Shown: positions 1 through 9,052, counted from the first letter of the stretch. The stretch is 64,000 nt of DNA from Tannerellaceae bacterium (GCA_031259845.1 JAIRKZ010000149.1:1-64000), one strand, 5' to 3'. Translations and numbers: made by a program. Notes: generated from the letters alone by a model not told the origin.

Positions 1-31
1 TTTGCAAATTCAAAAATTTAACATATCTTTG
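1..31 (+). promoter_or_regulatory. Bacteroidetes-type promoter
   Basis: TTTG at 1-4 and TATCTTTG at 24-31 are separated by 19 bases, matching the Bacteroidetes -33/-7 pattern. Transcription would begin near base 37 and run toward pfp, leaving a leader of about 440 bases. No gene is recognised between the two. The 108-residue ORF at 140-466 resembles nothing known to me and I do not call it. A second weak -7-like GATATTTG lies at 422-429, nearer to pfp. Confidence 0.5.
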
Positions 32-477
32 TTAGACAGAAAGCTGGAGGTTTTGTGTAACGGTGTGCAAAAAGTGTGCATTAATTTATGTTCTTAATGT
101 GTAATTTCCTGATAATCAGACTAAGTAGATTACCTATGGATGGTGCCCTCAAGACTCCGCCATGTTTTCCCGGAACCCCCTCGCAAAACAGTCGATACCG
201 GCTCATTTGATTACGAAAATAACCGGAATCGCCCTCTGGTTTCCCTTGTCCGTGCAAAACGCCCGTTAGCTGAAAACATAAATTCTTTAACATCTGTCAG
301 CGAACAGGCCTTTATGGTAGCATATATTGTAAATAGGATTATCGGGGAAAGCCGTGAGAGAATCGCCCGGAGCACAATGGGAAAAGCCGGACTTTCCTTA
401 TTATATTTAAAGAAAAAATCCGATATTTGCACTAATTTTGAACTCTATGAGATTAATACATACTAATTTGAACAGAA

Positions 478-2127
478 ATGACTAAAAGTGCATTACAAAT
501 TGAAAGAGCAAAGTACAATCCTAAAGTACCTGCTGCGTTAAAAAACAACGTAAAAGCCGTTGACGGCGAATATACCCAATCCGTAGCCGACCAGGATGAA
601 ATAAAGAATTTATTCCCGAATACATACGGGCTTCCGGTTGTAACCTTTGAAAAGAGTAACGAAGTGAAAAGTATGCCGGCTATTAATGTAGGCGTAATCC
701 TTTCCGGCGGACAAGCTCCCGGCGGGCATAACGTGATTGCCGGCCTTTTCGACGGGATTAAGAAAATCAATAAAGATTCGCGTCTGTTTGGATTTATACT
801 TGGCCCCGGCGGACTGGTAAATCATAAGTATGAAGAACTGACGGCTGATATTATTGATGAATACCGCAACACCGGCGGTTTTGACATGATTGGTTCGGGA
901 CGTGATAAACTGGAGCACGACGAACAGTTTGAAAAAGCCCTGGAAATAATAAAAAAACTTGCTATCAAAGCGCTGGTTATTATTGGAGGAGACGATTCCA
1001 ACACGAACGCCTGCGTACTGGCCGAATATTATGCGAAAACGAATGCAGGCGTACAGGTGATTGGTTGCCCGAAAACAATAGATGGCGACTTGAAAAACGA
1101 ACAGATCGAAACATCCTTCGGTTTTGACACGGCTTGCAAAGTATATTCCGAAGTAATCGGTAATATACAGAGAGACTGTAATTCCGCCCAGAAATACTGG
1201 CATTTTATAAAACTAATGGGGCGTTCGGCGTCGCATATCGCGTTGGAATGCGCCTTGCAAACCCATCCGAACGTATGTATTATTTCGGAAGAGGTAGAAG
1301 CGCTGGATATGACATTGGACAACATTGTAGACCAGATTGCCGGCATCGTGGCCTTACGCGCCGAACAAGGCCGTAATTTCGGCACCGTACTGATTCCGGA
1401 AGGTTTGGTAGAATTTATCCCGGCGATGAAACGCCTTATCGCCGAATTGGTAGATTTCCTGCTTAAAAATAAAGCGGAATTCAAATTAATCAAACGTTCC
1501 GAACAGCGGAATTATGTTATCAGGAAACTAACAAAAGAAAACTCGGAGTTATACGCCAGCCTCCCGGAAAGCGTTGCCCGCCAGTTGACTTTAGACCTCG
1601 ACCCTCACGGAAACGTACAGGTGTCATTAATCGAGACGGAAAAGTTATTGGCCGAAATGGTTGCCACCCGCCTGGCCGAATGGAAAAAAGCAGGCAAATA
1701 TAAAGGAAAGTTTTCTACGCAGACGCACTTCTTCGGTTATGAAGGCCGTTGCGCAGCCCCTTCCAATTACGACGCCGATTATTGCTACTCGTTAGGCCTT
1801 ACCGCATCCTGCCTGATTGCCGCCGGGAAAACAGGCTATATGTCGTCGGTTCGTAATACAACGGCGCCGGCCGACCGGTGGATTGCCGGCGGTATACCTA
1901 TTACCATGATGATGAATATGGAAGTACGCAATGGAGAAATGAAACCGGTTATCCAGAAAGCATTGGTGAATTTAAAAGACGCCCCTTTCAAAGAATTTGC
2001 CGCCAACCGCAACGCCTGGGCGTTAACGACCGACTATGTATACACAGGCCCCATCCAATATTTCGGGCCGGAAGAAGTGTGCGACCAGCCTACAATCACG
2101 CTGAAACTGGAGCAAAACAAGAATTGA
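478..2127 (+). CDS. pfp: diphosphate-dependent 6-phosphofructokinase
   Basis: This cytoplasmic glycolytic enzyme reversibly phosphorylates fructose 6-phosphate using pyrophosphate instead of ATP. At 549 residues it has the long-form PPi-PFK size. The N-terminal nucleotide or PPi loop reads GVILSGGQAPGGHN. GGDDSNTNA and PKTIDGDLKN follow, and the Lys in PKTIDGDL together with the GGDDS motif is the known signature of PPi rather than ATP use. MGRSASHIALE forms part of the sugar-phosphate site. The ATG at 478 is the first in frame and gives the usual N-terminus. ribE begins 8 bases after its stop, so the two are probably cotranscribed. Bacteroidetes commonly rely on this enzyme, so its presence is ordinary. 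Confidence 0.95.
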   Translation: MTKSALQIERAKYNPKVPAALKNNVKAVDGEYTQSVADQDEIKNLFPNTYGLPVVTFEKSNEVKSMPAINVGVILSGGQAPGGHNVIAGLFDGIKKINKDSRLFGFILGPGGLVNHKYEELTADIIDEYRNTGGFDMIGSGRDKLEHDEQFEKALEIIKKLAIKALVIIGGDDSNTNACVLAEYYAKTNAGVQVIGCPKTIDGDLKNEQIETSFGFDTACKVYSEVIGNIQRDCNSAQKYWHFIKLMGRSASHIALECALQTHPNVCIISEEVEALDMTLDNIVDQIAGIVALRAEQGRNFGTVLIPEGLVEFIPAMKRLIAELVDFLLKNKAEFKLIKRSEQRNYVIRKLTKENSELYASLPESVARQLTLDLDPHGNVQVSLIETEKLLAEMVATRLAEWKKAGKYKGKFSTQTHFFGYEGRCAAPSNYDADYCYSLGLTASCLIAAGKTGYMSSVRNTTAPADRWIAGGIPITMMMNMEVRNGEMKPVIQKALVNLKDAPFKEFAANRNAWALTTDYVYTGPIQYFGPEEVCDQPTITLKLEQNKN

Positions 2128-2135
2128 TCAGCATT

Positions 2136-2738
2136 ATGTTTTCGGGAATTGTAGAAGAGGCGGCCCGGGTAATTGCCGTAAAGCGGGATAAAGAGAATAT
2201 TCATCTCACAATGAAAAGCTCTTTCGTGAATGAATTGAAGATAGACCAGAGCGTGTCGCACAATGGCGTTTGCCTCACGGTTGTGGCTATCGAAGGCGAT
2301 ACGTATACGGTAACGGCTATCAAAGAAACATTGGAACGTTCCAACCTGGGCTTGCTTAAAGCCGGCGATAAAGTGAACCTGGAACGCAGTATGCAGATGA
2401 ACGGACGCTTAGACGGGCATATCGTTCAGGGACATGTAGACCAAACGGCTGTTTGCACCCGCGTGGAAGAAGCTGCCGGCAGTTGGTATTACACGTTTGA
2501 ATATGAATTTAACAGGGAAATGGCCCGGCAAGGGTATATTACCGTAGAGAAAGGTTCTGTCTGTGTAAACGGGGTAAGCCTTACGGTAGTAAACTCGCAG
2601 GATAATAGCTTCCGGGTGGCCATTATTCCTTTTACGCATGATACTACCAACTTCGGGCAGATAGAGGAAGGAACCGTAGTGAACCTCGAATTTGACATCG
2701 TGGGAAAGTATATCAGTAAAATGATGCAGTTTAAGTAA
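2136..2738 (+). CDS. ribE: riboflavin synthase, alpha subunit
   Basis: The enzyme dismutates two molecules of 6,7-dimethyl-8-ribityllumazine into riboflavin and a pyrimidine in the last step of riboflavin synthesis. The 200-residue product starts with the family's MFSGIVE and carries two tandem lumazine-binding domains, each with a matching motif (NGVCLTVV near residue 47 and NGVSLTVV near residue 145). GRLDGHIVQGHVD lies in the first half. The ORF track opens at 1878, but that upstream part only shadows pfp; the ATG at 2136 gives the canonical start. It follows pfp by 8 bases on the same strand. The next gene converges on it after 17 bases. The gene is also called ribC in some species. Confidence 0.95.
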   Translation: MFSGIVEEAARVIAVKRDKENIHLTMKSSFVNELKIDQSVSHNGVCLTVVAIEGDTYTVTAIKETLERSNLGLLKAGDKVNLERSMQMNGRLDGHIVQGHVDQTAVCTRVEEAAGSWYYTFEYEFNREMARQGYITVEKGSVCVNGVSLTVVNSQDNSFRVAIIPFTHDTTNFGQIEEGTVVNLEFDIVGKYISKMMQFK

Positions 2739-2755
2739 TAGAACGATTGTTGTCT

Positions 2756-4120
2756 TTATAAGTCTTTCAACAAGAGTTTGCTGTTTGTGGCAAGCATATC
2801 CTGGCGGGTTTTCAGGATAGCTTGCCATTCGCTGTTAAACAGGCCGGCTGTATCTACCTTGAAGTTTTCAGAACCATATTCGTCCATTTTGGAAAGCAGA
2901 AAGCCTACGCTGATTTTATTGATATCCATAGCCGGCTGATAATAGACAATGCGTTCATCATCGCCGTACACTACTTCTATAATGATATTTAATTCCATAA
3001 GCAGGAAAAGTATCTGGGTGGTGATGCGTAAAGGTATTTTGTAAGAGTCGGACAGCTCGTCTGCCGTGTAAGGCTTTCCGCCGTCGCCGGTAAATCGTTT
3101 AACGATGAGTGAAGTAATCAATAAGGTAAGAAAGTCTTTATACCTGCGGCTGATATTCCGGCTGTCTCTTTCAAAACTGAATTTCTTTACATTTTGGGAA
3201 GCATACGAGAGTTCTGCGCCGAATAAACAAATTAACCACGACAATTGCAGCCAGAGCAATAATAAAGGCAAGGCGGCAAAACTTCCATAAATAGCATTGT
3301 ATTTACTTACCCATATCATACCGCTTATATATAACATCTGGAACAGTTGGAAAGCAAAACCGGCTATAATCCCGGGTATCAAACCGTTTAAGAGGTTCAC
3401 TTTCGTATTAGGCAATAAAATGTAGATAACGGCAAACGTTACGGAAGCGATAATAAATGGCGCTACGGCTAATATGGCCTTTACCATCGGGGTGAAGAAA
3501 ACATATTCGCTCAAAAATGTATTTTGCAAGGTTGATATGAATAGCGAAAAACCGCTCGACGCTGTCATTAATATAGGCAAAATAAGAAAAAGCGCCATAT
3601 AGCCCACAATCTTGCGCCGCCAGGGACGGGATTTGGGAATCTGCCAGATAGTATTGAATGTATCTTCAATAGAAGAAATCAGGTTTATCACCGTATAAAA
3701 TAATACGATAAGGCCTACTCCTATGATTACTCCTCCCTGTGCCTGGGAAAGATAACTTTCTACAAACTCCAGCGCTTTATCGATTTCCGGTTTGTGGCCG
3801 GGGAAATAATTCATTAACTGCTGGCGTACGGACCCCTGAAACCCAAATCCTTTCGCAATACCAACGATGATTGCCAGCAAAGGGACAATAGACAATAAGG
3901 TGCTGTAGGTAAGGGCGGAGGCTTGGATTAGAAGGTTTTCCGACAGGAAACCGCGGATGGCCAATATGGTTGTTTTGATCGTATTTATATAGATACTCTT
4001 TAACCCGCTCACCTCGTTTCCCGTGATTCGCCAGATATCATACGTAATGAAGTGAATCGTTGCTTTGACAAAAGAACGGATTTGTTCAATCATTGATATT
4101 TTTTCTTCCTTTTTTCCCAT
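2756..4120 (-). CDS. YihY/BrkB family inner-membrane protein
   Basis: This is a polytopic membrane protein of the YihY (formerly misnamed RNase BN) family, whose function is unsettled. The N-terminal half has several hydrophobic segments; LTYSTLLSIVPLLAIIVGIA and the central GFAFQLFQMLYISG region are typical. A soluble C-terminal tail of about 130 residues resembles a winged-helix-like extension seen in Bacteroidetes members. The track start at 4174 lies inside RNase P RNA, so I chose the ATG at 4120 (MGKKEEK). The ATG at 4093 (MIEQIRSF), preceded by AGGAAG, is equally possible. The gene converges with ribE and sits directly downstream of rnpB, and may be read from its promoter. Confidence 0.85.
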   Translation of the reverse strand: MGKKEEKISMIEQIRSFVKATIHFITYDIWRITGNEVSGLKSIYINTIKTTILAIRGFLSENLLIQASALTYSTLLSIVPLLAIIVGIAKGFGFQGSVRQQLMNYFPGHKPEIDKALEFVESYLSQAQGGVIIGVGLIVLFYTVINLISSIEDTFNTIWQIPKSRPWRRKIVGYMALFLILPILMTASSGFSLFISTLQNTFLSEYVFFTPMVKAILAVAPFIIASVTFAVIYILLPNTKVNLLNGLIPGIIAGFAFQLFQMLYISGMIWVSKYNAIYGSFAALPLLLLWLQLSWLICLFGAELSYASQNVKKFSFERDSRNISRRYKDFLTLLITSLIVKRFTGDGGKPYTADELSDSYKIPLRITTQILFLLMELNIIIEVVYGDDERIVYYQPAMDINKISVGFLLSKMDEYGSENFKVDTAGLFNSEWQAILKTRQDMLATNSKLLLKDL

Positions 4121-4137
4121 AATCAGTAAATAAAAAA

Positions 4138-4492
4138 TTGCAGCCTGCCTGTAAGCCGGGTTCTGTGCTTTCAATGGAAAAAGCGCCTGCCATTTATCTT
4201 GGCTTACCGTTGCCGGTAAGCTCCAGCGGCCTACCCCCCGGCATCGGACGAGCCATCCTACATGCGCCGGTGTACATGGCCTTACAACCCATAAGACGTA
4301 CGGCGTAGCATATCACTATACTACCGGTGAGCTCTTACCTCGCCTTTTCACCCTTATTCCGCAAGCGGAACGGTTCTTTTCTGTTACATTACTCTGCCTT
4401 TGCAGACAGCTTCCCGTTAGGAAGTATGGCGCTCTGTGTTGCCCGGACTTTCCTCCCAATATTTCATTGAGCGGCAGGCCGGCAGGCTGCAA
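4138..4492 (-). ncRNA. rnpB: RNase P RNA (class A)
   Basis: The minus strand reads GGAGGAAAGTCCGGGC near its 5' end, which is the universal P4 region, and ACAGAACCCGGCTTACAGGC near its 3' end, the matching universal 3' sequence. The ends TTGCAGCCTGCC and GGCAGGCTGCAA are perfectly complementary over 12 bases and form helix P1, which sets the boundaries. The size, about 355 bases, fits bacterial RNase P RNA. This RNA is the catalytic part of the enzyme that trims tRNA 5' leaders. ORFs called across it are shadows. Confidence 0.95.
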
Positions 4493-4497
4493 TAGTG

Positions 4498-4529
4498 CAA
4501 ACATACAAAAAAACAAGTATAGTTTCAAT
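4498..4529 (-). promoter_or_regulatory. rnpB promoter
   Basis: On the minus strand TATGTTTG (plus 4498-4505) is preceded 20 bases upstream by ATTG (4526-4529), close to the Bacteroidetes consensus. The predicted start falls at about 4492, exactly the predicted 5' end of RNase P RNA. Confidence 0.6.
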
Positions 4530-4554
4530 AGTTTCAATAGTATCATTATCTTTG
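4523..4554 (+). promoter_or_regulatory. promoter of the ABC-F gene
   Basis: TTTC at 4523-4526, a 20-base spacer and TATCTTTG at 4547-4554 form a Bacteroidetes promoter pointing at the ABC-F gene. It overlaps the divergent rnpB promoter across a tandem AGTTTCAAT duplication. The leader to the ATG at 4711 is about 150 bases. Confidence 0.55.
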
Positions 4555-4710
4555 CAAGTGAATTTTATAATTACTCCGATGAGAATATCTCTGTAAATAC
4601 ATTTGATTGGCATGCCCAATGTCTAAATCCCCCTGTTTCTTCCGGGGCGAATGTTTACTGTATTTGATAACCTCCCGCTGCCCGCGGGTAAATTATTTCT
4701 TTTTTACATT

Positions 4711-6312
4711 ATGAATATTATTGTACAGGATGTGAGTTATAACCATCCAGATAAAGAATTGCTATTTAAAGATATTCGTTTTACCGTAGGTAAAAATCAG
4801 AAGGTGGGTTTAACAGGTAACAATGGTTCCGGTAAGTCAACGCTTTTACGTATCATTGCCGGGAACCTGTCGCCGGCAGGCGGAGAAGTTATCTGTTCGT
4901 CGCTGCCTTATCATGTGCCGCAGCATTTTGGGCAGTATAACCGGCATACTGTGGCGGAAGCGTTAGGAATAGACCGGAAACTGGCGGCTTTGCAGGCGAT
5001 TCTGGAAGGGGATGTTTCGGCGGAAAACTTAGCCGCCCTGAACGAAGATTGGAACGTGGAAGGAAAAAGCCTCGGTGCTTTGGCGTTGTGGGGGCTGGAA
5101 CATATATCTTTATCTCAACCAATGGATACGTTAAGCGGAGGAGAGAAGACGAAAGTATTTCTGGCGGGAATACAGATTTATGAGCCGGATATTGTATTAA
5201 TGGACGAACCTACGAATCACCTGGATGTATGGAGCCGGAAGAAACTCTATTCATTTATAGAGTCTGCTCGCCAAACCTTGCTTATTGTAAGCCATGATAT
5301 TACTTTACTCAATACCTTACCGTTTATTTATGAATTGAGTGAAAATGAGGTAAAGGTTTATGGAGGTAATTACCACTTTTATAAAGAACAGAAAGAATTA
5401 CAGGCAGGGGCCATGCAGGCTTCTTTAGATGAAAAAGAGAAGGAATTAAGGAAAGCGAAAAAAATAGCCCGCGAAGTAGCCGAACGAAGGCAAAAAGATA
5501 CGGCAAGAGGAAAGAAACAGGCCCTGAAAAAAGGATTACCCCGTATCGTAATAAACCAGTTAGGTAGCAAAGCAGAGAATACCACTTCTAAACTGAAAGA
5601 AATCCATACCGGCAAAGCAGACTCGCTTAAAGAAGATATAAAACAGCTTCAAAACAGCATCCCCGATAATCAATTAATGAAACTTAATTTGAATGCATCC
5701 TCCCTTCATACGGGAAAGACGCTGTTGACGGCTAAGGACATAAATTTCAATTATGGCGAACATACCGTATGGCCACATCCCCTTTCTTTCCGGATTAAAA
5801 GCGAAGACCGTTTGTCCGTTAAAGGGCGGAACGGATCGGGAAAGACAACCTTATTAAAGATAATTGCCGGCGAGATTGAACCTTCGATTGGCGAAATAGC
5901 CAGGGCCGGCTTCCGTTACGTGTACATCGATCAGGAATACGCTGCTATTGAAAACGCCTTAACCGTAATAGAGCAGATAGAAAAGTATAATTTGCCACAC
6001 AGGCAAGACCACGAATTAAAAACGCTCCTGAACCGTTTCCTCTTTCCCCATACGGCGTGGAATAAGAAATGCGAATATTTAAGCGGAGGCGAAAAGATGC
6101 GTCTTTTACTGTGTTGCTTATTGGTGAGCGAGGATACGCCGGACATGATTCTATTGGACGAACCCACCAATAACCTGGATATACAGAGCAGCGCAATCAT
6201 TACATCCGTCATTAAGAATTACCGGGGAGCCGTTTTGGCAGTTTCGCACGATCTGCATTTCCTTCAGGAAATAAATGTTGATAAATCCATCGACCTCGAC
6301 AACCCTATTTAA
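4711..6312 (+). CDS. ABC-F family ATPase
   Basis: This is a cytoplasmic protein of 533 residues with two ATP-binding cassettes and no membrane segments. ABC-F proteins bind the ribosomal E site and act in translation or, in some members, protect against antibiotics. The first cassette has Walker A GNNGSGKST, signature LSGGEKTK and Walker B IVLMDEPTNHLD. The second has GRNGSGKTT, LSGGEKMR and MILLDEPTNNLD. A lysine-rich linker of about 80 residues joins them, as expected for the tRNA-contacting arm. The track start at 4651 would add 20 hydrophobic residues that do not fit, so I use the ATG at 4711. The subfamily, and thus any resistance role, cannot be told from the sequence alone. Confidence 0.9.
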   Translation: MNIIVQDVSYNHPDKELLFKDIRFTVGKNQKVGLTGNNGSGKSTLLRIIAGNLSPAGGEVICSSLPYHVPQHFGQYNRHTVAEALGIDRKLAALQAILEGDVSAENLAALNEDWNVEGKSLGALALWGLEHISLSQPMDTLSGGEKTKVFLAGIQIYEPDIVLMDEPTNHLDVWSRKKLYSFIESARQTLLIVSHDITLLNTLPFIYELSENEVKVYGGNYHFYKEQKELQAGAMQASLDEKEKELRKAKKIAREVAERRQKDTARGKKQALKKGLPRIVINQLGSKAENTTSKLKEIHTGKADSLKEDIKQLQNSIPDNQLMKLNLNASSLHTGKTLLTAKDINFNYGEHTVWPHPLSFRIKSEDRLSVKGRNGSGKTTLLKIIAGEIEPSIGEIARAGFRYVYIDQEYAAIENALTVIEQIEKYNLPHRQDHELKTLLNRFLFPHTAWNKKCEYLSGGEKMRLLLCCLLVSEDTPDMILLDEPTNNLDIQSSAIITSVIKNYRGAVLAVSHDLHFLQEINVDKSIDLDNPI

Positions 6313-6390
6313 GAGCGTTTTTGGGCGCATCCCCCTCCGCGCCACCCGGAAACCTCCAATTTCGTCCGGGGCCGTAGGCATGTTTGCCGG

Positions 6391-6427
6391 GGTAAAAGAT
6401 AGCTGACCGGGAATTTTGCCGTACACC
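6391..6427 (-). repeat. solo end of the 41-kb inverted-repeat element
   Basis: Read on the minus strand, this stretch begins GGGTGTACGGCAAAATTCCC and matches the left end of the element at 41276-41622 at 32 of 37 positions by my count. It lies between the ABC-F and Wzi genes and no inverted partner is visible nearby. It may be a remnant of the same mobile or structural repeat. Confidence 0.6.
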
Positions 6428-6467
6428 CATGCGGGTGGAATAAGGTGGTTTTTTTCGATATATTTCC

Positions 6468-6475
6468 TATCTTTG
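6468..6475 (+). promoter_or_regulatory. -7 element upstream of the Wzi gene
   Basis: TATCTTTG fits the Bacteroidetes -7 consensus and lies 24 bases before the chosen ATG at 6499. No clear TTTG is seen at -33. Confidence 0.45.
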
Positions 6476-6498
6476 CCTCCAAACTAATAAAATCTGTG

Positions 6499-7977
6499 AT
6501 GAAAATAAAGCGGCTGTTTCTTACTTGTCTGATATCATTATATATGGTTTCGCCGGGTTTCGCCCAGTTGGATAATGTATCCAATACATTGGATTACCGG
6601 GTAGAAGCCTTTGGGTCGGTAGCCTCCGGCGATAATACTCCCTTTTGGCTGGTAAGTAACCGGTATGGCGTTGTGCCTTTGGATGCAGGCAATGGCTATT
6701 TAAAAGCAGGCGCTTTTCACAACGGCTCTTTTGCGAAAAACTTTTACTGGGGCGCCGGCTTAGACCTGGCGGCCGCCGTTCCCCGCTACCGGAACGTATA
6801 TATTCAGCAATTGTATGTAGAAACAGGTTTTCAGGCGTTATTAGTAAGTATAGGAAGCAAAGAGAGATATACCTCCTTATGGGATAAACGTCTGAGTTCG
6901 GGCGACATGATATTGTCGGCTAATGCACGCCCGATTCCCGAAATAAATCTGAGCTTTCCCCAATTTACGGTTGTCCCTTATACGAAGGGCTGGCTCCAGG
7001 TAAAAGGAGACTTTGCCGTGAGCCGTTCTTTTGATACGGCCTATCTGGAGGATTTCGTGAATAAAAAACAAACCTATAATAAAAATACACTTTGGCATCA
7101 TAAATCGGCATACCTCCGGATAAAAGATACCGAAGGCAACTTCCCTCTTTCCTTTTCCTTAGGTTTACAGCATTGGGCGCAATGGGGAGGCGAATCTACC
7201 AGTCCTTCCATAGGCAGGCAGCCACAATCGTTGAAAGATTTCGTCCGCATTGTTTTCGGAAAAGAAGGAGGTGAAGGGTCAACCCTGTCAGACCAGGTAA
7301 ACGTTTTGGGTAATCATTATGGTTCCTACGATTTCAAAGCAAGTTTTACCCAGGCGGATTGGGCGGCGCACGCCTATTACCAGCATTACTTTGAAGACAA
7401 ATCAGGTATGGAATTTCAGAATGGCCATGATGGCCTGTGGGGATTGCAGGTAGATTTAAAGACGTTCGCATGGATACGGAAAGTGGTTGTTGAATATTTG
7501 GAAACACGCCGCCAGACCGGCCCTTTCCACTTTATTGATTTCGACCACGACGCGCATCCGGGAGTAGGAGGGGGAGCTGATAATTATTATAATAATGGCG
7601 AGTACACTACCGGCGTATCTTATTTTAACCGGGGATTAGGGTCGCCTTTATTACCTTCCCCGGAATATAATACCGGCGGTTCGCTGGGCTTTCCGAACAA
7701 TCGTGTAAGCGCCCGCCATATAGGATTGGAAGGTTCGATAACGCCACAGATTGATTACCGGGTATTACTGTCGGATATGAGAAGCTGGGGCAGACATGGA
7801 CGTCCTTTTCTGGAAAGGAAAGACAGTACCTCCGGATTACTGGAAATATCCTACCGCCACCCCAAACTGTCTGGTTGGCTATTTACCGGTTCATTCGCTG
7901 CCGACAGAGGCGCTGTTTACACCAAAAGTATCGGCTTCGGTTTGACTGTTTCCAAAAGAGGGTTGCTTTCGTTCTGA
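6499..7977 (+). CDS. capsule assembly Wzi-like outer-membrane protein
   Basis: This is a predicted outer-membrane beta-barrel of 492 residues in the Wzi-like family of Bacteroidetes. In Enterobacteria Wzi anchors capsule to the surface; the function here is inferred. The chosen start gives a clean signal peptide (MKIKRLFLTCL... ending GFAQ). The mature N-terminus, LDYRVEAFGSVASGDNTPFW, is the typical family opening, and alternating hydrophobic strands with aromatic girdles run through the rest. The track start at 6445 would place 18 extra residues before the signal and spans the promoter, so I reject it. It is monocistronic and converges with plsC, with 5 bases between the stops. No capsule cluster is nearby. 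Confidence 0.85.
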   Translation: MKIKRLFLTCLISLYMVSPGFAQLDNVSNTLDYRVEAFGSVASGDNTPFWLVSNRYGVVPLDAGNGYLKAGAFHNGSFAKNFYWGAGLDLAAAVPRYRNVYIQQLYVETGFQALLVSIGSKERYTSLWDKRLSSGDMILSANARPIPEINLSFPQFTVVPYTKGWLQVKGDFAVSRSFDTAYLEDFVNKKQTYNKNTLWHHKSAYLRIKDTEGNFPLSFSLGLQHWAQWGGESTSPSIGRQPQSLKDFVRIVFGKEGGEGSTLSDQVNVLGNHYGSYDFKASFTQADWAAHAYYQHYFEDKSGMEFQNGHDGLWGLQVDLKTFAWIRKVVVEYLETRRQTGPFHFIDFDHDAHPGVGGGADNYYNNGEYTTGVSYFNRGLGSPLLPSPEYNTGGSLGFPNNRVSARHIGLEGSITPQIDYRVLLSDMRSWGRHGRPFLERKDSTSGLLEISYRHPKLSGWLFTGSFAADRGAVYTKSIGFGLTVSKRGLLSF

Positions 7978-7982
7978 ACAAA

Positions 7983-8720
7983 TTATTTATATTCTTCCCA
8001 CAGCGCCGAGCAGACAATTTCGTGCACCCGCCCGGCCAACTCCCTTAAGCCGTTATGGGATGTATCAATTCCATCCGTTAAGACAGGCGGGTGGATAACC
8101 ATCTCCATTTTATGACATTGGAGGTTTAGCGAATGAATCGGCAATACATGAAAAGGGCCATTTAACGTGATGGGGATAATGGGTAAACGCTGAGCGAAGG
8201 CCATTTGGAAAGCCCCTTTCTTGAATGTAGCCGTTTTTCCGTCACAGGTTCTCGAACCCTCCGGGAAAATGGCGATAGACGCCCCGTTCTTTAGCGCTTT
8301 CTCAGCCTCAATGATACTCCCGGCGGCGCCCTTCCGGGTAGAATTATCCACAAAGATAAAGCCGGCAGCCCTGCAAGCGGCTCCCACAAAAGGTATCTTG
8401 CCCAGCCCGGCCTTCATAACCCATTTAACAGGGACGCCCAGAAAGCCGTAAATAAGGAATATATCAAACGCTCCCTGGTGATTGGCGGCGAATACGTATG
8501 ATTGTTTGCGGTTAATATATTCCCGCCCGCGTACTTTTACAGGGCAAAGCGCCAGGTAGCACGTTAACCGCGACCAAATCATCCCCGGATAATAAGCGAA
8601 AATCTTTTCTCCTCCCAGCAGGCAGCCGGCAAAGGTGATAAGCGCTGTGAGAATCGTTAACACCACGAAGACAGGGACAAAGACTAACCATACATAAACT
8701 GCATATACTATTCGTACCAT
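7983..8720 (-). CDS. plsC: 1-acyl-sn-glycerol-3-phosphate acyltransferase
   Basis: This membrane-associated enzyme acylates lysophosphatidic acid to phosphatidic acid in phospholipid synthesis. Its 245 residues begin with a hydrophobic anchor (residues 5-35). The catalytic NHQGAFD block (the HX4D motif) is near residue 80 and the substrate-binding block FPEGSRT near residue 155, both standard for the family. A -7 element TATATTTG on the minus strand at 8742-8749 gives a short leader of about 15 bases to the ATG at 8720. The gene stands alone and converges with the Wzi gene. Confidence 0.9.
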   Translation of the reverse strand: MVRIVYAVYVWLVFVPVFVVLTILTALITFAGCLLGGEKIFAYYPGMIWSRLTCYLALCPVKVRGREYINRKQSYVFAANHQGAFDIFLIYGFLGVPVKWVMKAGLGKIPFVGAACRAAGFIFVDNSTRKGAAGSIIEAEKALKNGASIAIFPEGSRTCDGKTATFKKGAFQMAFAQRLPIIPITLNGPFHVLPIHSLNLQCHKMEMVIHPPVLTDGIDTSHNGLRELAGRVHEIVCSALWEEYK

Positions 8721-8741
8721 TTCAAATTCAGATTATTTCTA

Positions 8742-8749
8742 CAAATATA
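8742..8749 (-). promoter_or_regulatory. plsC -7 element
   Basis: CAAATATA on the plus strand reads TATATTTG on the minus strand, a full match to the Bacteroidetes -7 box, about 22 bases upstream of the plsC ATG. Confidence 0.5.
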
Positions 8750-8788
8750 AAAGCTAAAATGAAGCGATTCGTGATTTTTATTCTAAAA

Positions 8789-8796
8789 TATTTTTG
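8789..8796 (+). promoter_or_regulatory. -7 element for the small membrane protein
   Basis: TATTTTTG matches TAnnTTTG and lies about 60 bases before the ATG at 8855. Confidence 0.4.
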
Positions 8797-8854
8797 CAAT
8801 CGGGTTATTATTGCTTTATTTGCGTCAGAAAATAATTATAAATATCTATAAACC

Positions 8855-9025
8855 ATGAATGCGTTGTTAAAATATTTGGGAGTTTTTGTACTTCTTATTG
8901 GCGTGGTTATACTTGCTGTGCCTACTATTACACATCACCTGAGTAATTCCACCCTTCTTATTGGGCTGGTAGTGATTATCATCGGTTATTTGGGACATAT
9001 CTTCCTTAATAAGAGGGTAGAGTAA
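8855..9025 (+). CDS. small two-helix membrane protein
   Basis: This 56-residue ORF is too short for the ORF track. It reads MNALLKYLGVFVLLIGVVIL, a loop with TITHHLSNST, a second hydrophobic helix (LLIGLVVIIIGYLGHIF) and a basic tail NKRVE. I therefore predict a hairpin of two membrane helices with both ends in the cytoplasm. It has its own upstream -7 box and a terminator just downstream, which supports a real single-gene unit. Similar tiny hydrophobic proteins are common in Bacteroidales, but I know of no function. A 12-bp inverted repeat spans its stop codon. Confidence 0.65.
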   Translation: MNALLKYLGVFVLLIGVVILAVPTITHHLSNSTLLIGLVVIIIGYLGHIFLNKRVE

Positions 9026-9046
9026 TTTTCCCTTTTATTAAGGAAG
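9001..9046 (+). repeat. inverted repeat across the stop of the small gene
   Basis: CTTCCTTAATAA at 9001-9012 and TTATTAAGGAAG at 9035-9046 are perfect 12-base complements. The hairpin would enclose the stop codon of the 56-residue gene. Confidence 0.6.
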
Positions 9047-9052
9047 AAGGAA

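Noticed and set aside
140-466. 108-residue ORF ahead of pfp
   Set aside because: No recognisable domain, competing ORFs on the other strand, and composition unlike the neighbouring genes; I treat the region as leader or non-coding.
4316-4546. 76-residue ORF on the minus strand
   Set aside because: It lies inside RNase P RNA, which is clearly identified by its P4, P1 and 3' sequences.
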